A DNA stretch of 64,000 nucleotides. Origin: Cristatella mucedo. Its lineage: Eukaryota > Bryozoa > Phylactolaemata > Cristatellidae. Of this stretch, positions 46,436-55,519 are shown in pieces. Position numbers and translations under genes: made by a program. The notes under the pieces were generated by a model. The model was not told where the DNA came from. It searched no databases and worked only from the letters and a program-made list of their open reading frames with translations. The stretch spans positions 549,501-613,500 of the forward strand of contig WPIO01000165.1 in NCBI GenBank assembly GCA_009760855.2, read 5' to 3'. How positions within the stretch are numbered: the first letter of the stretch is position 1; each line of letters begins with the position of its first letter.

Positions 46436-47617
46436 TTATTTTAGACCTTTATAGACAGTTATAGATATAAGAGCGTTAGAATCGGCTATTCTTCTTATAC
46501 CCGTTATATATTCTCAACCAATCTGTTATTAGGACCTAGATAGTACCTTCCAAGTATTTCTCGCTCTACTCCATCTGGATCAGGTTTGTAATGTTGGTAT
46601 GAAGTCATTATTCTAGTATATTGTTGATCTTGTAATGTATAATGTGCAGATATAACAAATTCCGCATTAGTAATTGTGTCATTAGGCTTTTGACTCACCC
46701 AATTGGACAATCCTGTACGAGGATAAGCTAGACTACTATCGTAAGATCCTCTGAAAGGTAGTTGTGCGCTATCTACATCTAAGAATTTCTGTAGATATCC
46801 CAATGTAACACCATCGTTTGGTTTGACTGGGTATTTCAAAATCATTATCATGTTATTTTTCTCATCTAGAGTACCGCTCATCGTGTCACCTAGTTTAACG
46901 ACAAAGTAAGTCTTGATGAATCCAATGTTGCGAACGCCTAAGCCACCAGCATGATCGCTATACACAGGCATAGTGAATTCAACGTTTAGGTTTCCTTTGA
47001 TTCTAGCAGATCCCGCTATTCTATAGGTACCTTTGTATCCACACAATCTTTCGTGGCAGCATCGCTAACGTCTACTGGATTCGCGTGATTAACCAAACGA
47101 TGATCATTCATATCCGAAACTTCATCTGCATTAGTACCTCTGCTCACTTTAGTCACATAGTTTATAGTTACATATCTTTGGTTGACAGCATCGCCAGCAT
47201 CTTTAGGGTTAGTCAAGCCTTTTATCTTTTAGAAGGAACCTAAAAACACACCTATTTAGGACAGCATTTAGCGGGTCCCTGTGATTCATCCTTGATGTGC
47301 TTATGTGTGCTGACACTGTGCATGCTGCCACTAACCACATTCGCATGCTGACCCTGTGCATGTCACCCCTAACCATATTATTCATTTTTTTGTTTTTCAA
47401 GCATGATTTAACTTATCATTCAATTGCATTTCACTTTGCAGCAAATGTAAAGCGCCTAGAGAGAGATTAAGTTCTCTGAGGGCGTTTTATCAAGTGAATA
47501 ATTAATATTATTATTATTATCTATATCCTTTTTATTTAGCGTTCCAGAGACTTTATTTTCAGCCTTGCGAAGGAAGTTTCCAGTATTGCTACCGCCTCTT
47601 CTCTGAACAGAGAACAT
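46436..47617 (-). pseudogene. Tail-fibre-like gene 1 (TF1), copy 3, most complete
   Basis: ATG at 47,615-47,617 opens a basic, Gly-rich N-terminus (MFSVQRRGGSNTGNFLRKAE, then SGTLNKKDI). A family-A LINE end is inserted at 47,223-47,519. Beyond it the frame continues with NPKDAGDAVNQRYV, SDMNDHRLVNHANPVDVSDA (repeat 1), a stop near 47,017, and GDTMSGTLDEKNNMIMILKY, VKPNDGVTLGYLQKFLD (repeat 2). The C-terminal domain (PNDTITNAEFVISAHYTLQD, EREILGRYYLGPNNRLVENI) has a premature stop at 46,504, after which the shared C-terminal tail (LISITV-) is followed by TAA 46,436-46,438. Repeats of this D-A-x-x-x-x-Y-V type are characteristic of phage tail fibres. Only one internal frame change plus two stops, so it is the least decayed copy. 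Confidence 0.65.
47223..47519 (+). mobile_element. LINE family A, 3' end, inserted in TF1
   Basis: Truncated family-A insert: KRNLKTHLFRTAFSGSL-like coding end, 3' UTR, then the canonical tail with (ATT)n. The host sequence on both sides reads as one TF1 gene. Possible short target duplication cctttt(t)at on each side. Confidence 0.85.
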
Positions 47618-48133
47618 TCCTTATATTAATTACGTTATAAATATGAGTAAAGTTCAGTAAGTGTATCCGAATTCAACGTATGATATATCCATTTTTAAGC
47701 TTGCGGAACCTTATCTGTCTATCATGAACTAACGTGGCCCATAATTGTGTTGCTAGTGTCCCTCAATCTCGTACAAGGAGTGTTGCCGTATAACTTCCAG
47801 TATACAAAGGTGCTAGCAGGATTCCAATTTAGAGAACTTGGCAGAAAATTTGAAAGCGGTTACTGATATCCAATTAGATTTCCTTGCAAGTCAAAAAGCC
47901 AGCACATCGTTAGATGCGATTTGCTAAAGTATTTTGATATCCTTCACGTTTTAATTTACTGATTGATTAGTTGGTAGATTGTAGAACGTTAAAACGTAAA
48001 ATCCAAGCACAGGCGTTACGTGAATGAAACCCGTTTTATAAGTTTTTTATTCGTGAGACAGATTGACTAAATCGGACCCGTTAGTCGGATTCTGAAAGTT
48101 TGTGATTTTAGCTTTACGCGAATTTATTGGCGC
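47618..48133. other. Stretch upstream of TF1 without recognisable gene
   Basis: AT-rich. The minus strand has short open pieces (for example HDRQIRFRKLKNGYII near 47,690-47,740) that might be a further decayed gene of the virus-like element, but there is no second copy in the window to test this. Confidence 0.35.
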
Positions 48134-48186
48134 AGTGGCTTTTCCGTTTGGAAACTGAGATATACTTTACAAGTACCCTCATTTAA
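48134..48186 (+). repeat. 53-bp target-site duplication, left copy
   Basis: agtggcttttccgtttggaa through catttaa. It is repeated with one mismatch at 48,714-48,766 and flanks a LINE family-B insertion. Confidence 0.9.
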
Positions 48187-48713
48187 AGAGCTAGGATGGT
48201 TGCCGCTTGAGCAAAGGATACAGAGCAAAGTTCTTACGCTGACCCACAAGGCCCGCCACGGCTTAGCTCCTTCGTACCTAGCTGAACTGCTGCATCAGTT
48301 TCAGCCCGTTCGCGCCCTCAGGTCCTGTGTGGACAATAAATTAGCTGTCCCATTCCTCCGCTTAAAGACAGTTGGCGACAGAAGCTTTAGCTCTGCAGGT
48401 CGTAGACTGTGGAACTCGCTTCCACAATTCTTACGCAACGACAACTACTCTTCAACTGCCGACTGTGGCACATATTTTTCAGCGGTCCTGAACTGCTACT
48501 TCTATGCTACTCGCTACCTCAACTGCTCTCCTGACTCTGCTATGCCTCCCACTTTCTCTTTGTTGCGTGAGACGAAGAAGTCTGTTGGCTACCGAGTGCG
48601 TACCGAAAGCCGCTTAGGCTGTGAGTGCGCTATAGAAAACTCTCCTGCGTAACACCCACATGGTCTTTATGACTTTGTGGAGTTGCTGACGGAGATACAC
48701 TATTCATTTGCAT
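48187..48713 (+). mobile_element. LINE family B, 5'-truncated insertion with target duplication
   Basis: C-terminal coding part (RIQSKVLTLTHKARHGLAPS, FSSAGRRLWNSLPQFLRNDN) through the 3' tail. The coding frame is open for 150 codons to 48,650. This is the cleanest insertion event in the window because both target copies survive. Confidence 0.9.
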
Positions 48714-48766
48714 AGTGGCTTTTCCGTTTGGAAACTGAGATATACTATACAAGTACCCTCATTTAA
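48714..48766 (+). repeat. 53-bp target-site duplication, right copy
   Basis: See 48,134-48,186. It follows the LINE tail ggagatacactattcatttgca directly. Confidence 0.9.
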
Positions 48767-48859
48767 TAACTTTGTAAGGTCTTTCATCCTCAAATAGAGT
48801 GTCATATGCGAATATCGCTCCAATATCAGGTTCCTTCTTTCTTCGGCCGGAGCCTAACT

Positions 48860-49320
48860 AGCAGGCTAAGTATCGTACAGACCGCTTTTCGGAATCTATC
48901 TGCTTAACTACACCTCTTTATAAACCTTAAGCCCTTTAGAGACCGTGCCTTTATTTCGCACGGTCTCAAAGCCTGGAACTCACCCCAACTTGCGTCACGA
49001 CATCCATCTGACTTGACCACATTTAAAAAAAATTACAGATACACTTATTTATGACAGCACTTAGTGGGTCCGTGTGATTCGTCCTTTATGTGCTTATGGG
49101 CGCTAACACTGTGCATGCTGCCACTAACTGCACTTGCATGCTTACCCCGTGCATGTAACCCCTATCGATGTTATTCATAATGTTTACCTAGCATGATACC
49201 AGTTACCATTCAATTGTGTTTTCTTTGCAGCAAATGTGAAGCCCCCCGGAAAGAGATTGAGTTCTCTGAGGGCGCTTTATCGAGTGTATTATTATTATGA
49301 TTATTAATATCATTATTATT
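48860..49320 (+). mobile_element. LINE family A, diverged 3' end
   Basis: Plus strand, from a TDRFSESI-like coding remnant to the tail (gagattgagttctctgagggcgctttatcgagtgtattattatt). More diverged than other copies. Confidence 0.75.
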
Positions 49321-49398
49321 TCCGAGATAATCTTTGACCATAATTTAAGGTAAGAGGTAACCTCCGATAGGTGGTGAGTAATCGAAATATCTCCTTAC

Positions 49399-49590
49399 AT
49401 GACTGATTACATCTTGAATGGTGTCATCTCTATCCATTTTCTACGTAAAAATGAAAAAGGTAGCGAACTGAAAGCAACAAAGCAACCTCCACAGTACAAT
49501 TCTCCACAGTACCATCCGCCACAGTACAATGCTCCACAGTACATTCCTCCACAGTACATTCCGCCACAGTACAATCCCCTATCACAGTAA
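49399..49590 (+). CDS. PPQY-repeat small protein (hypothetical)
   Basis: 63 codons from ATG: a short leader (MTDYILNGVISIHFL, RKNEKGSELKATKQ), then six 5-residue units of PPQYN/PPQYI type encoded by a 15-bp tandem repeat (about 49,486-49,577), ending PLSQ. No signal peptide or known domain. The minus strand is also open (YCGGMYCGG units) but begins only at a TTG, so I prefer the plus strand. The paralogue at 15,922 is truncated. It may be a host gene piece or another gene of the virus-like element; equally, the repeat may be a non-coding minisatellite. Confidence 0.35.
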   Translation: MTDYILNGVISIHFLRKNEKGSELKATKQPPQYNSPQYHPPQYNAPQYIPPQYIPPQYNPLSQ

Positions 49591-49682
49591 CAGGGATCTT
49601 GACCACAAGAGCTACTAATGTAAGGTTCTAAAATGTAGTCATAATTGGTTGCTTCTATAGCAAGCAAACCTTATATTTTAAG

Positions 49683-49819
49683 TTGCTCCTCCTAAGTTGG
49701 TTCATGCAGTTTAGACATCCGGTCTTGATTTCTGTAAATGACTGCTGGCTGCTGGTCTACAGGCGTATGCAATCATGCACTTACAGCTGGTGCGAAACTC
49801 GGCAGCAAGGCTTGGTGAG
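49683..49819 (+). mobile_element. LINE family A, short fragment (SD2 copy)
   Basis: Duplicate of 16,183-16,305, ending at the same SINE insertion. Confidence 0.65.
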
Positions 49820-49990
49820 CCGTGGTGGCACACTGGGTAAGGCGGTTGCTTTCACGACCTCGGTTCCGAGGTCGTGGGTTCGATTCACGAGGCGGGCGAT
49901 CCTTTATCGCCACTGCAAGCGATGGTGATAGCCGTAAAGGCTCTTCTGTCGGTATAGAAAAAGAGGCTGTTTAATCAGCTAGGGTTTATT
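49820..49990 (+). mobile_element. tRNA-derived SINE (SD2 copy)
   Basis: A box ggcacactgggtaaggcgg and B box gggttcgattc are closer to consensus than in the 16,306 copy. Body gatagccgtaaaggctcttc, tail (TTTA)n. Confidence 0.85.
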
Positions 49991-50138
49991 TATTTATTTA
50001 AATCTTTTTTAACAGGTGCGAGTGACGTGAGCACAGAAGTTCGAGCGGGAATGAGAACAGGTTTAAATCGGTTTGAGGCTTCCTTCAGTAGCTACGTGGG
50101 GATTTCCATATGCTCACGAAATGTCAACAGCTTGCGCA

Positions 50139-50189
50139 CTGCACAGCGAGCCGAACTGCACAGCGAGCCGCACTGCACAGCGAGCCGCA
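50139..50189. repeat. 17-bp tandem repeat, three units
   Basis: Three near-identical units of actgcacagcgagccgc. Present only in this SD2 copy. Confidence 0.85.
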
Positions 50190-50322
50190 CTGACACGGAG
50201 TCCGTTGCCTCCTTGCAAGCCCGTGCGTCGTCGCGTTACGAACGGTCGAGCCTCGAATGAATGCATCGCAACCAATACGTACCTATCCCAGCGCTAAACG
50301 TGCGCGCCGCCGGCCGCGTACA

Positions 50323-50328
50323 TTTATT
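50323..50328 (-). promoter_or_regulatory. Polyadenylation signal AATAAA, bZIP gene
   Basis: AATAAA on the minus strand, 37 bases past the stop codon at 50,366-50,368. Same position in the second copy. Confidence 0.7.
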
Positions 50329-50365
50329 GTCTCCACTCGGGCTTAAATCTCCCTCAGTCGGCCTC

Positions 50366-50779
50366 TCATGCGTAGCGACACGGGGCCTGCGCCTGCCCAG
50401 CCGCCGCCGCCGCCCCAGCTGCGGCGCTCGACGGCCCGGGCTGAAGCTCGGCAGTCGCGCTTCCGCCCGCCGTGCTTCCGCTCGCCATGCTTGCGCACAT
50501 CCTGGCGTACTCGCGCAGCACAGCTGCGCGCTCGGCGCGAAGCCTCGCGTTCTCCTGCTTCGCCGCTTCGTGCCGCGCGCGCTCCAGAGCCATGTGACGT
50601 TTCGCTTCGTCGCGGCAGCGCTTGGCCGACGCGTTGTTTTTCTTACGCTTTGCATAGTACCCGGCGTCCTTTTCACTCTCCGGAGTGATTCGCTTCGTGC
50701 GCCTTCTCCTCGGCGGCGGCGCAGACGCTGCTTCCGCCTCCGCCGCTGCCGCTGCCGTCTCTTCCAGCTGCCCTTCAGC
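50366..50779 (-). CDS. bZIP transcription factor, last exon (DNA-binding and dimerisation domain)
   Basis: Sequence-specific nuclear DNA-binding factor. This 138-codon exon enters through ttcag and ends with TGA. Ala/Glu-rich lead-in, basic stretch PPPRRRRTKRIT, basic region YYAKRKKNNASAKRCRDEAK (exon residues 41-60), zipper-like helix RHEAAKQENARLRAERAAVL with weak heptad leucines, then an Ala/Gly/Pro tail ending PCRYA. KNN-x-A-x-KR-x-RD is the PAR/NFIL3/CES-2 type of basic region; C/EBP-like is the alternative. It has no ATG of its own before the domain, because an in-frame stop lies 15 bases before the acceptor's lead sequence, so it must be spliced. The phase-0 acceptor fits the phase-0 donor at 53,784. 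The 3-kb intron between them is full of transposons. Confidence 0.8.
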   Translation of the reverse strand, partial: AEGQLEETAAAAAEAEAASAPPPRRRRTKRITPESEKDAGYYAKRKKNNASAKRCRDEAKRHMALERARHEAAKQENARLRAERAAVLREYARMCASMASGSTAGGSATAELQPGPSSAAAGAAAAAGQAQAPCRYA

Positions 50780-51004
50780 CTGAACGGCTTCAAATGCAAG
50801 GCACGACGCGCATTAATTCGCACAGCCCCGGCACTAGAGGTGCGCCGAAGCGACGAGGTCACGAGTTTGCAGGCATTAACGGCGATCGTTGGCGGTTGCT
50901 TTCGCAAGCAGCACGAGCAGCAAGCCGACGACGACGACGTAGCCGTCGGCTGCGTAGCATTCCAAGATCGGCATGCAATGTCTACGAATCCGCAGACGAT
51001 CCCT

Positions 51005-51245
51005 GCAATCTACTTACTGACACTGTGCATGCTGCCACTAACCACACTTGCATGCTGACCCTGTGCACGTCACTCCTAACCATGCTATTCATTTTGTTTG
51101 TTTATCGAGCGTGATAGTACTCAGCTTATGATACTACTTCAATTGCGCTTCCGTTTGCAGCAAATGCAAAGCGCCTAGAAAGAGATTGAGTTCTCTAAGG
51201 GCGCTTCATGAAGTGCATCACTATTATTATTATCATTATTACTTG
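51005..51245 (+). mobile_element. LINE family A, 3' end, in bZIP intron
   Basis: Plus-strand 3' UTR and tail (gcaaatgcaaagcgcctaga, ctctaagggcgcttcatgaa), opposite to the gene's direction. Absent from the SD2a intron, so inserted after that duplication or lost there. Confidence 0.85.
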
Positions 51246-51554
51246 CAAAGGTTCACCCTGATACGCGGACGTGCTCGGGTCGTCTGCAGACTGCTACGGG
51301 ACTTCCAGAGTCGCTGTGCCTACGGTATCGTCATCGCGCCGACCCGTCAACCAACGATGACCTCTGGTGCATGGGCACCTCGATATCGAGGCCAACTGTT
51401 GGGCCGAGCTTACCAGCATCGAATCTCGCTGATTCGAAAAATTTGGCATCGCTGTTAGCTCGAGATCGAGTTTATGGTCCTTACTACTTAGCGAGAGACG
51501 CCAGCCAGAGCAGCCAGTACTAGCTGATTTACCAGCCACTTTTGTACAGCGACA

Positions 51555-51690
51555 GAAGAGCCTTTACAGCTATCGCTGCCGCTTGCCGCTGCGATAAATG
51601 ATCGCCCACCGCAGGATTCGAAATTCGGTCCTGAGGTCGTGAAAAAGCAACCGCCTTACCTACTGTGCCATCATAGCTAGCCAACTAGGA
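51555..51690 (-). mobile_element. tRNA-derived SINE, in bZIP intron
   Basis: The minus strand matches the 49,820 SINE: head with ggcacagtaggtaaggcggt, degraded B box, body atagctgtaaaggctcttct. Confidence 0.75.
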
Positions 51691-51899
51691 CTGGCCGTGA
51701 CCTCGAGGCCATGACCGACCGATCTGCCACCAGCCGAGTGAAACCGGAAGCGACCGAAAACTGCAGGCATCATGCAGCAGACGGCATCCAGCAGACGGCG
51801 CTGGTTGAAGCTGCCACTAGAGCTGAGAGGCGGTTTGCCGATCAGCCTACTTTAACCTGAGGGCACTTAGCACGACATGTGATGGCTGAACTGGGAAAG

Positions 51900-52000
51900 T
51901 AGCGAGCGTGAGGCGTTAAGTGAGAGCTCTAGAAAGCTCCTCTGCACAACACCCGCTTGGTCTTCGCGGCTTACTAGAATTGCAAATGTAGATACATGGC
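51900..52000 (+). mobile_element. LINE family B, tail remnant
   Basis: About 100 bp resembling the family-B end (agctctagaaagctcctctg, acaacacccgcttggtcttc, ..gtagatacatg). Strongly diverged. From 52,000 to 52,790 nothing else is recognised. Confidence 0.5.
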
Positions 52001-52794
52001 TTTACATAAAACCACCCGCCCGCGATGGATGGTCATCGCAGAATAATCAGGTTCGCGACCGTCCATTTTGGCAGCTCGTTGCTTGCTGATCTAATCGCCA
52101 TGCTTCTTTTCATGTAAGCCATCATGCTTGCAGATTGTCGGAAAGGCATTTCGTTTTGGTTGCACGTTTGCTAACCGGTGCTAGCAGGACAATCGGTACA
52201 ACCTAAGTCGTCGTAATTTACCTGGTTTGCACGATCAAAAACCACCGAATTTTAACCGGATTCTGGCACGTACAAGCGCTATGCAAAACGTACGGTAGCC
52301 AAATGGAGCTAGGGTGCATCAGCGAGGCAGCTTCTTGCTGCAAGCCAATCGTAGGTCAGCGTGGTAGATCAGCGGGTCAGCATTTAGAGCCGGTCAGAAC
52401 CTGAGGGAACTTTTTGGCTGAATGAGGCTCTGAGTGAGTGAGACTGAGCTGACATGCCACGGCGAGTGGCAGTGCTGCGGGAATTTAGGTGACCTCACTT
52501 TAAAAGCTGTTTGGCGTTTAAAAGCTTTAATTGGAAGACCGCTACTGCAGCTAACCATCGAGTTTGATCCACGTCTAAGATTTCAGAGACCGTCTTGCTC
52601 ACGGCGGTTCACTACTACAAGTCTTACTAGCTCTGCACTGCTGCCCAGGCTGGACTACTGCTATTAAATATTAGCTGTGAGGTTGAAAAACAATCAAGCG
52701 TCTACTTGTTGCAATAAATTTGGCATCACAGTTATATAGTGAACAAAGAATAAATAATTCATCGGTATTTAGCCCAAAGGATAACTGAATCTCG

Positions 52795-52880
52795 AATCTC
52801 TATGTAGGCCCTTAACATATGCCGCAGGAATCGAGCCCACGACCTCTGCCGTCAAATGCGAGCAACTTAACTCCTGGGTC
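52795..52880 (-). mobile_element. Possible tRNA-like SINE head
   Basis: The minus strand has a B-box-like gggctcgattcc following an A-box-like stretch. The body of the main SINE family is not visible. Confidence 0.35.
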
Positions 52881-53039
52881 AAACGAAGCTCAGTCAATAA
52901 ATAACCGAAGTTCAAAGATGTCTTTGCTTAAACAGATGGAGCGGTTCCTGGTTGGTTAAAATTCCTTACTCAGACCCACTAGACTCTCTGACCTCTGACC
53001 CACTGACCTCTTAACCACTGACTTCTGACTAACTAGACC

Positions 53040-53490
53040 CGCGACTTGGCCTAACTCTTTTCTACCTTGCTGAACTGCTGCCCCTGTATCAGCCTCTTGT
53101 GCCGTACGGTCCTGATGAAAATAAATTATCTGTTACACTCCTACATTTGAAGAATGTTGGCGACAGAAGCTTTTGCACTGCAAGTTCACAACCTCGGAAC
53201 TCACTTCCACAAGGCTTATTCAAAGACATCTACTCTCCTGCTGCCGGCTGCGGCACATTTCCCAAAGTCGTTCTTAACTGCGACTACTTTCATGCTACTT
53301 ACTACCTTGACCGCTCTCCTGACTCAGCTATGCCTCTCACTTTTTCTTTCTTTGCTCCGTGAGATTGAGTCTGAGCTTAATTGCACACCGAAAGCCGCTT
53401 CGGCTTTCGGTCCATATTGCGAACTCTCCGCAGTAACACCCGCTTAGTTTTGGTGGCATCCTGGAGTTACAGACTTAGATGCCTTACATT
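53040..53490 (+). mobile_element. LINE family B, C-terminal fragment
   Basis: Plus strand: LVPYGPDENKLSVTLLHLKN, VGDRSFCTASSQPRNSLPQG, FHATYYLDRSPDSAMPLTF, and the tail with cgcagtaacacccgcttagt. An old copy, diverged from the 33-48 kb copies. Confidence 0.8.
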
Positions 53491-53621
53491 ACATTGTCGT
53501 TTGTCTTGCATGAAATAGAGGGGCTGTAAAAAAAAATGCACGATCTCGTCTGCCCGCCAATACGGTGTTAGCAAAATTGCCTCGAAGTTGGATACGCCAG
53601 TGCAGCAGTTTATGTAGACAA

Positions 53622-53622
53622 A

Positions 53623-53702
<80 letters not shown>
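53622..53702. repeat. (CT)n microsatellite
   Basis: About 40 CT units, nearly pure, in the bZIP intron close to the acceptor-proximal transposon remnant. Confidence 0.95.
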
Positions 53703-53704
<2 letters not shown>

Positions 53705-53783
53705 TCCTCCATCCATCCTCTATCTCTCTTTTTTCTCTCCTCACTCACCTTCTTTCGAGAAAATTACGCTTACCTCCTCTTAC

Positions 53784-53932
53784 CAGTGCCAGAGCTGCAA
53801 CGCCACCGCCGACCACGCTCTGCGGCTGCGACGGCTGCTGCCCACCAATCGGATTCGACGCAGCACCATTGCCGCCGCTGCTGCGATAGCTTCCGCCTCC
53901 GACGCAGCGGTCACCTGCAGCGGTTTTATAGA
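53784..53932 (-). CDS. bZIP transcription factor, middle exon
   Basis: 149 nt between acceptor ccgcag and donor G/GTAAGAG. Read in the frame that joins both neighbours it gives GDRCVGGGSYRSSGGNGAAS and IGGQQPSQPQSVVGGG, a low-complexity linker. It enters in phase 1 (first two bases complete a codon) and leaves in phase 0, matching the donor at 54,973 and the acceptor at 50,779. A second acceptor (ctgcag) 18 bases downstream would also keep frame. Conserved in the second copy at 17,128-17,279. Confidence 0.6.
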
Positions 53933-54159
53933 CTGCGGTCGCCCAGTGTCCACGGTTGACAGGTCGAGCAACGGCGAGGCAAGCAAGCAGCGGCCTGAAG
54001 CAGCCTGAAGCAGCCCACCTCCGTCCGGTGGGCAACATGTGGCTAGAAAGAATTGCTTAAAGGCGCTAGGGTGAAATCAAAACTTGAACTCACACTGGCA
54101 TACAGTTCATCGGTGTTCCGCCTCAAGAGAAATCAATCTCTATCCTCGCGCTTACTTAT

Positions 54160-54225
54160 CGCATACGGCACGAGTCCACGACCTTGACCGCTATGAGCGA
54201 GCATCTTAGCCGCTGACCCAAACAA
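54160..54225 (-). mobile_element. Possible tRNA-like SINE head in intron 1
   Basis: The minus strand has a tRNA-like arrangement around ggactcgtgcc and gctaagatgctcgctc. This piece lies within a segment (about 54,150-54,410) missing from the second gene copy, consistent with an insertion. Confidence 0.4.
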
Positions 54226-54972
54226 GGGCGGAAGCAAGCGTTGCAGCCGCAACGCATTGATCACCCGGTACCGAGGCAATCTTGCTTGAGGCCGAATCGC
54301 TTTTTATGAAAGTCCAAACCACGAGTTCGAATGACGACCAGCCATTACTAACGTGAGATCGAGAGGTTACATAATTAGCTCCAACTCACTGTGGCTGAAA
54401 AAAGCAGACGCAGCGCTAGCCAAGAAAGACACAGCCGGCTGATTCAGCAGCCTCGAACTCGCCTTCGCGACCTCGACCTACAACCTCGCCTTCGCGACCG
54501 CGATCTCGACTTTAAATACCGAAAAAGCCGCAGGGCGATAGCTTGCAGCGGCCAACAATTCCATGCACCGGGACTCGAACGAGCGACCAAGCGTCGTCCA
54601 GTGCTAGCGCCTTGCGACCAATCGGAGACGAAAAGCATCAGGCAACGTGGTCGGCGACGATAATAATACTTAATGAGAATAATGCTATAAACAAAAATAA
54701 TGATAATATGGCGTCCGTGTGGGAAACCAGAGAGAGCTAATTTCTGTCTAGGCACTACGTACGGCGTGCTGGAACCACGAAGCCGTCTACGACCGCCCAC
54801 GGAACGAACTTCACAGCGAGCATTTTTCTTTGTCTGCCCGGTTCGATCCACGGCCAGGGGGAGTGCGGGGCGAGAGCGGAGGAGGGCTGGAAGCAGGGGT
54901 TAGCGGATTAGCAGGGTAGCGGAAGAAACATGGCGGAGGTCGCGGGGCATGGCGACTGGTGGGTCGCCTTAC

Positions 54973-55407
54973 CGCTGCCGTTAACCCGAAAGCCGGCCGC
55001 TCCACTTCCGTTGGCCAGGCCCACTGGCCGGTGGCGCCCGAACTCCGCGCCATCGGTCGGATAGAGCGCCTGCGCCTGCGGCGCCCAGCTCGGGGCGAGC
55101 GCGGGTGCGCCGCCGCTCCACGTCACGTACGGCGCCGGCTCCGCGTCCCGTCCGGTGGCGGTAGCGGCGACGCCGTGCGCCGCCGCCACCGCCGGCACGT
55201 TGTACACGGTCACGGTTCGCGGCACGACCGCGGCGGCCGCCGACGTCCACGCATCGCCAGCGCCCTGCACTCCGAGCGTCGCCCAAATCGGCACTGGCGC
55301 TGCCGCGACGCCGCCGCGGCCGGCCGAGTCGAGAAGAAGAGCTTGCGGCGGCAGCGGGCCGCCGTAGCGCCGCGGCGTCGCGTCCACGGCGGCCGCCGAC
55401 GAGCCTC
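54973..55407 (-). CDS. bZIP transcription factor, candidate upstream exon
   Basis: The minus strand is open from an acceptor-like ctgcag at 55,408-55,410 to a donor G/GTAAGG (phase 1). The sequence is Ala/Pro/Gly-rich with hydrophobic residues, as in activation domains: VYNVPAVAAAHGVAA, APYVTWSGGAPALAPSWAPQ, ALYPTDGAEFGRHRPVGLAN. There is no ATG in this frame before the donor, so either a further 5' exon supplies the start or the exon is mispredicted. Candidate starts lie at 56,269 and slightly upstream, next to the GCC repeat. Support comes from splice-phase agreement with the next exon only; there is no second copy to compare. Confidence 0.4.
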
Positions 55408-55519
55408 CTGCAGCGGCAGCGCCCGTGGGAGGTATTTTACGACGACGGCCTCCGGAAGCAATAAAAATGGCGAGCGACGACCCACGTTAGAACATGCGAA
55501 TCGAGCGGCGGCACAAGAA

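Larger units (their letters stand above)
49368..54826 (+). repeat. Segmental duplication SD2, copy b
   Basis: Counterpart of 15,885-17,922, expanded by transposons in the bZIP intron and by extra sequence at 50,008-50,275. Confidence 0.85.

Noticed and set aside
32195-47617. Bacterial prophage contamination as the source of the tail-fibre-like genes
   Set aside because: The relics are interrupted by the same LINEs that fill the rest of the window, are AT-rich with many stops, and occur in three rearranged copies, so they are integrated in the eukaryotic genome.
50261-51058. 265-codon plus-strand open frame
   Set aside because: Antisense to the bZIP exon and running into a LINE tail; GC-rich composition keeps it open.
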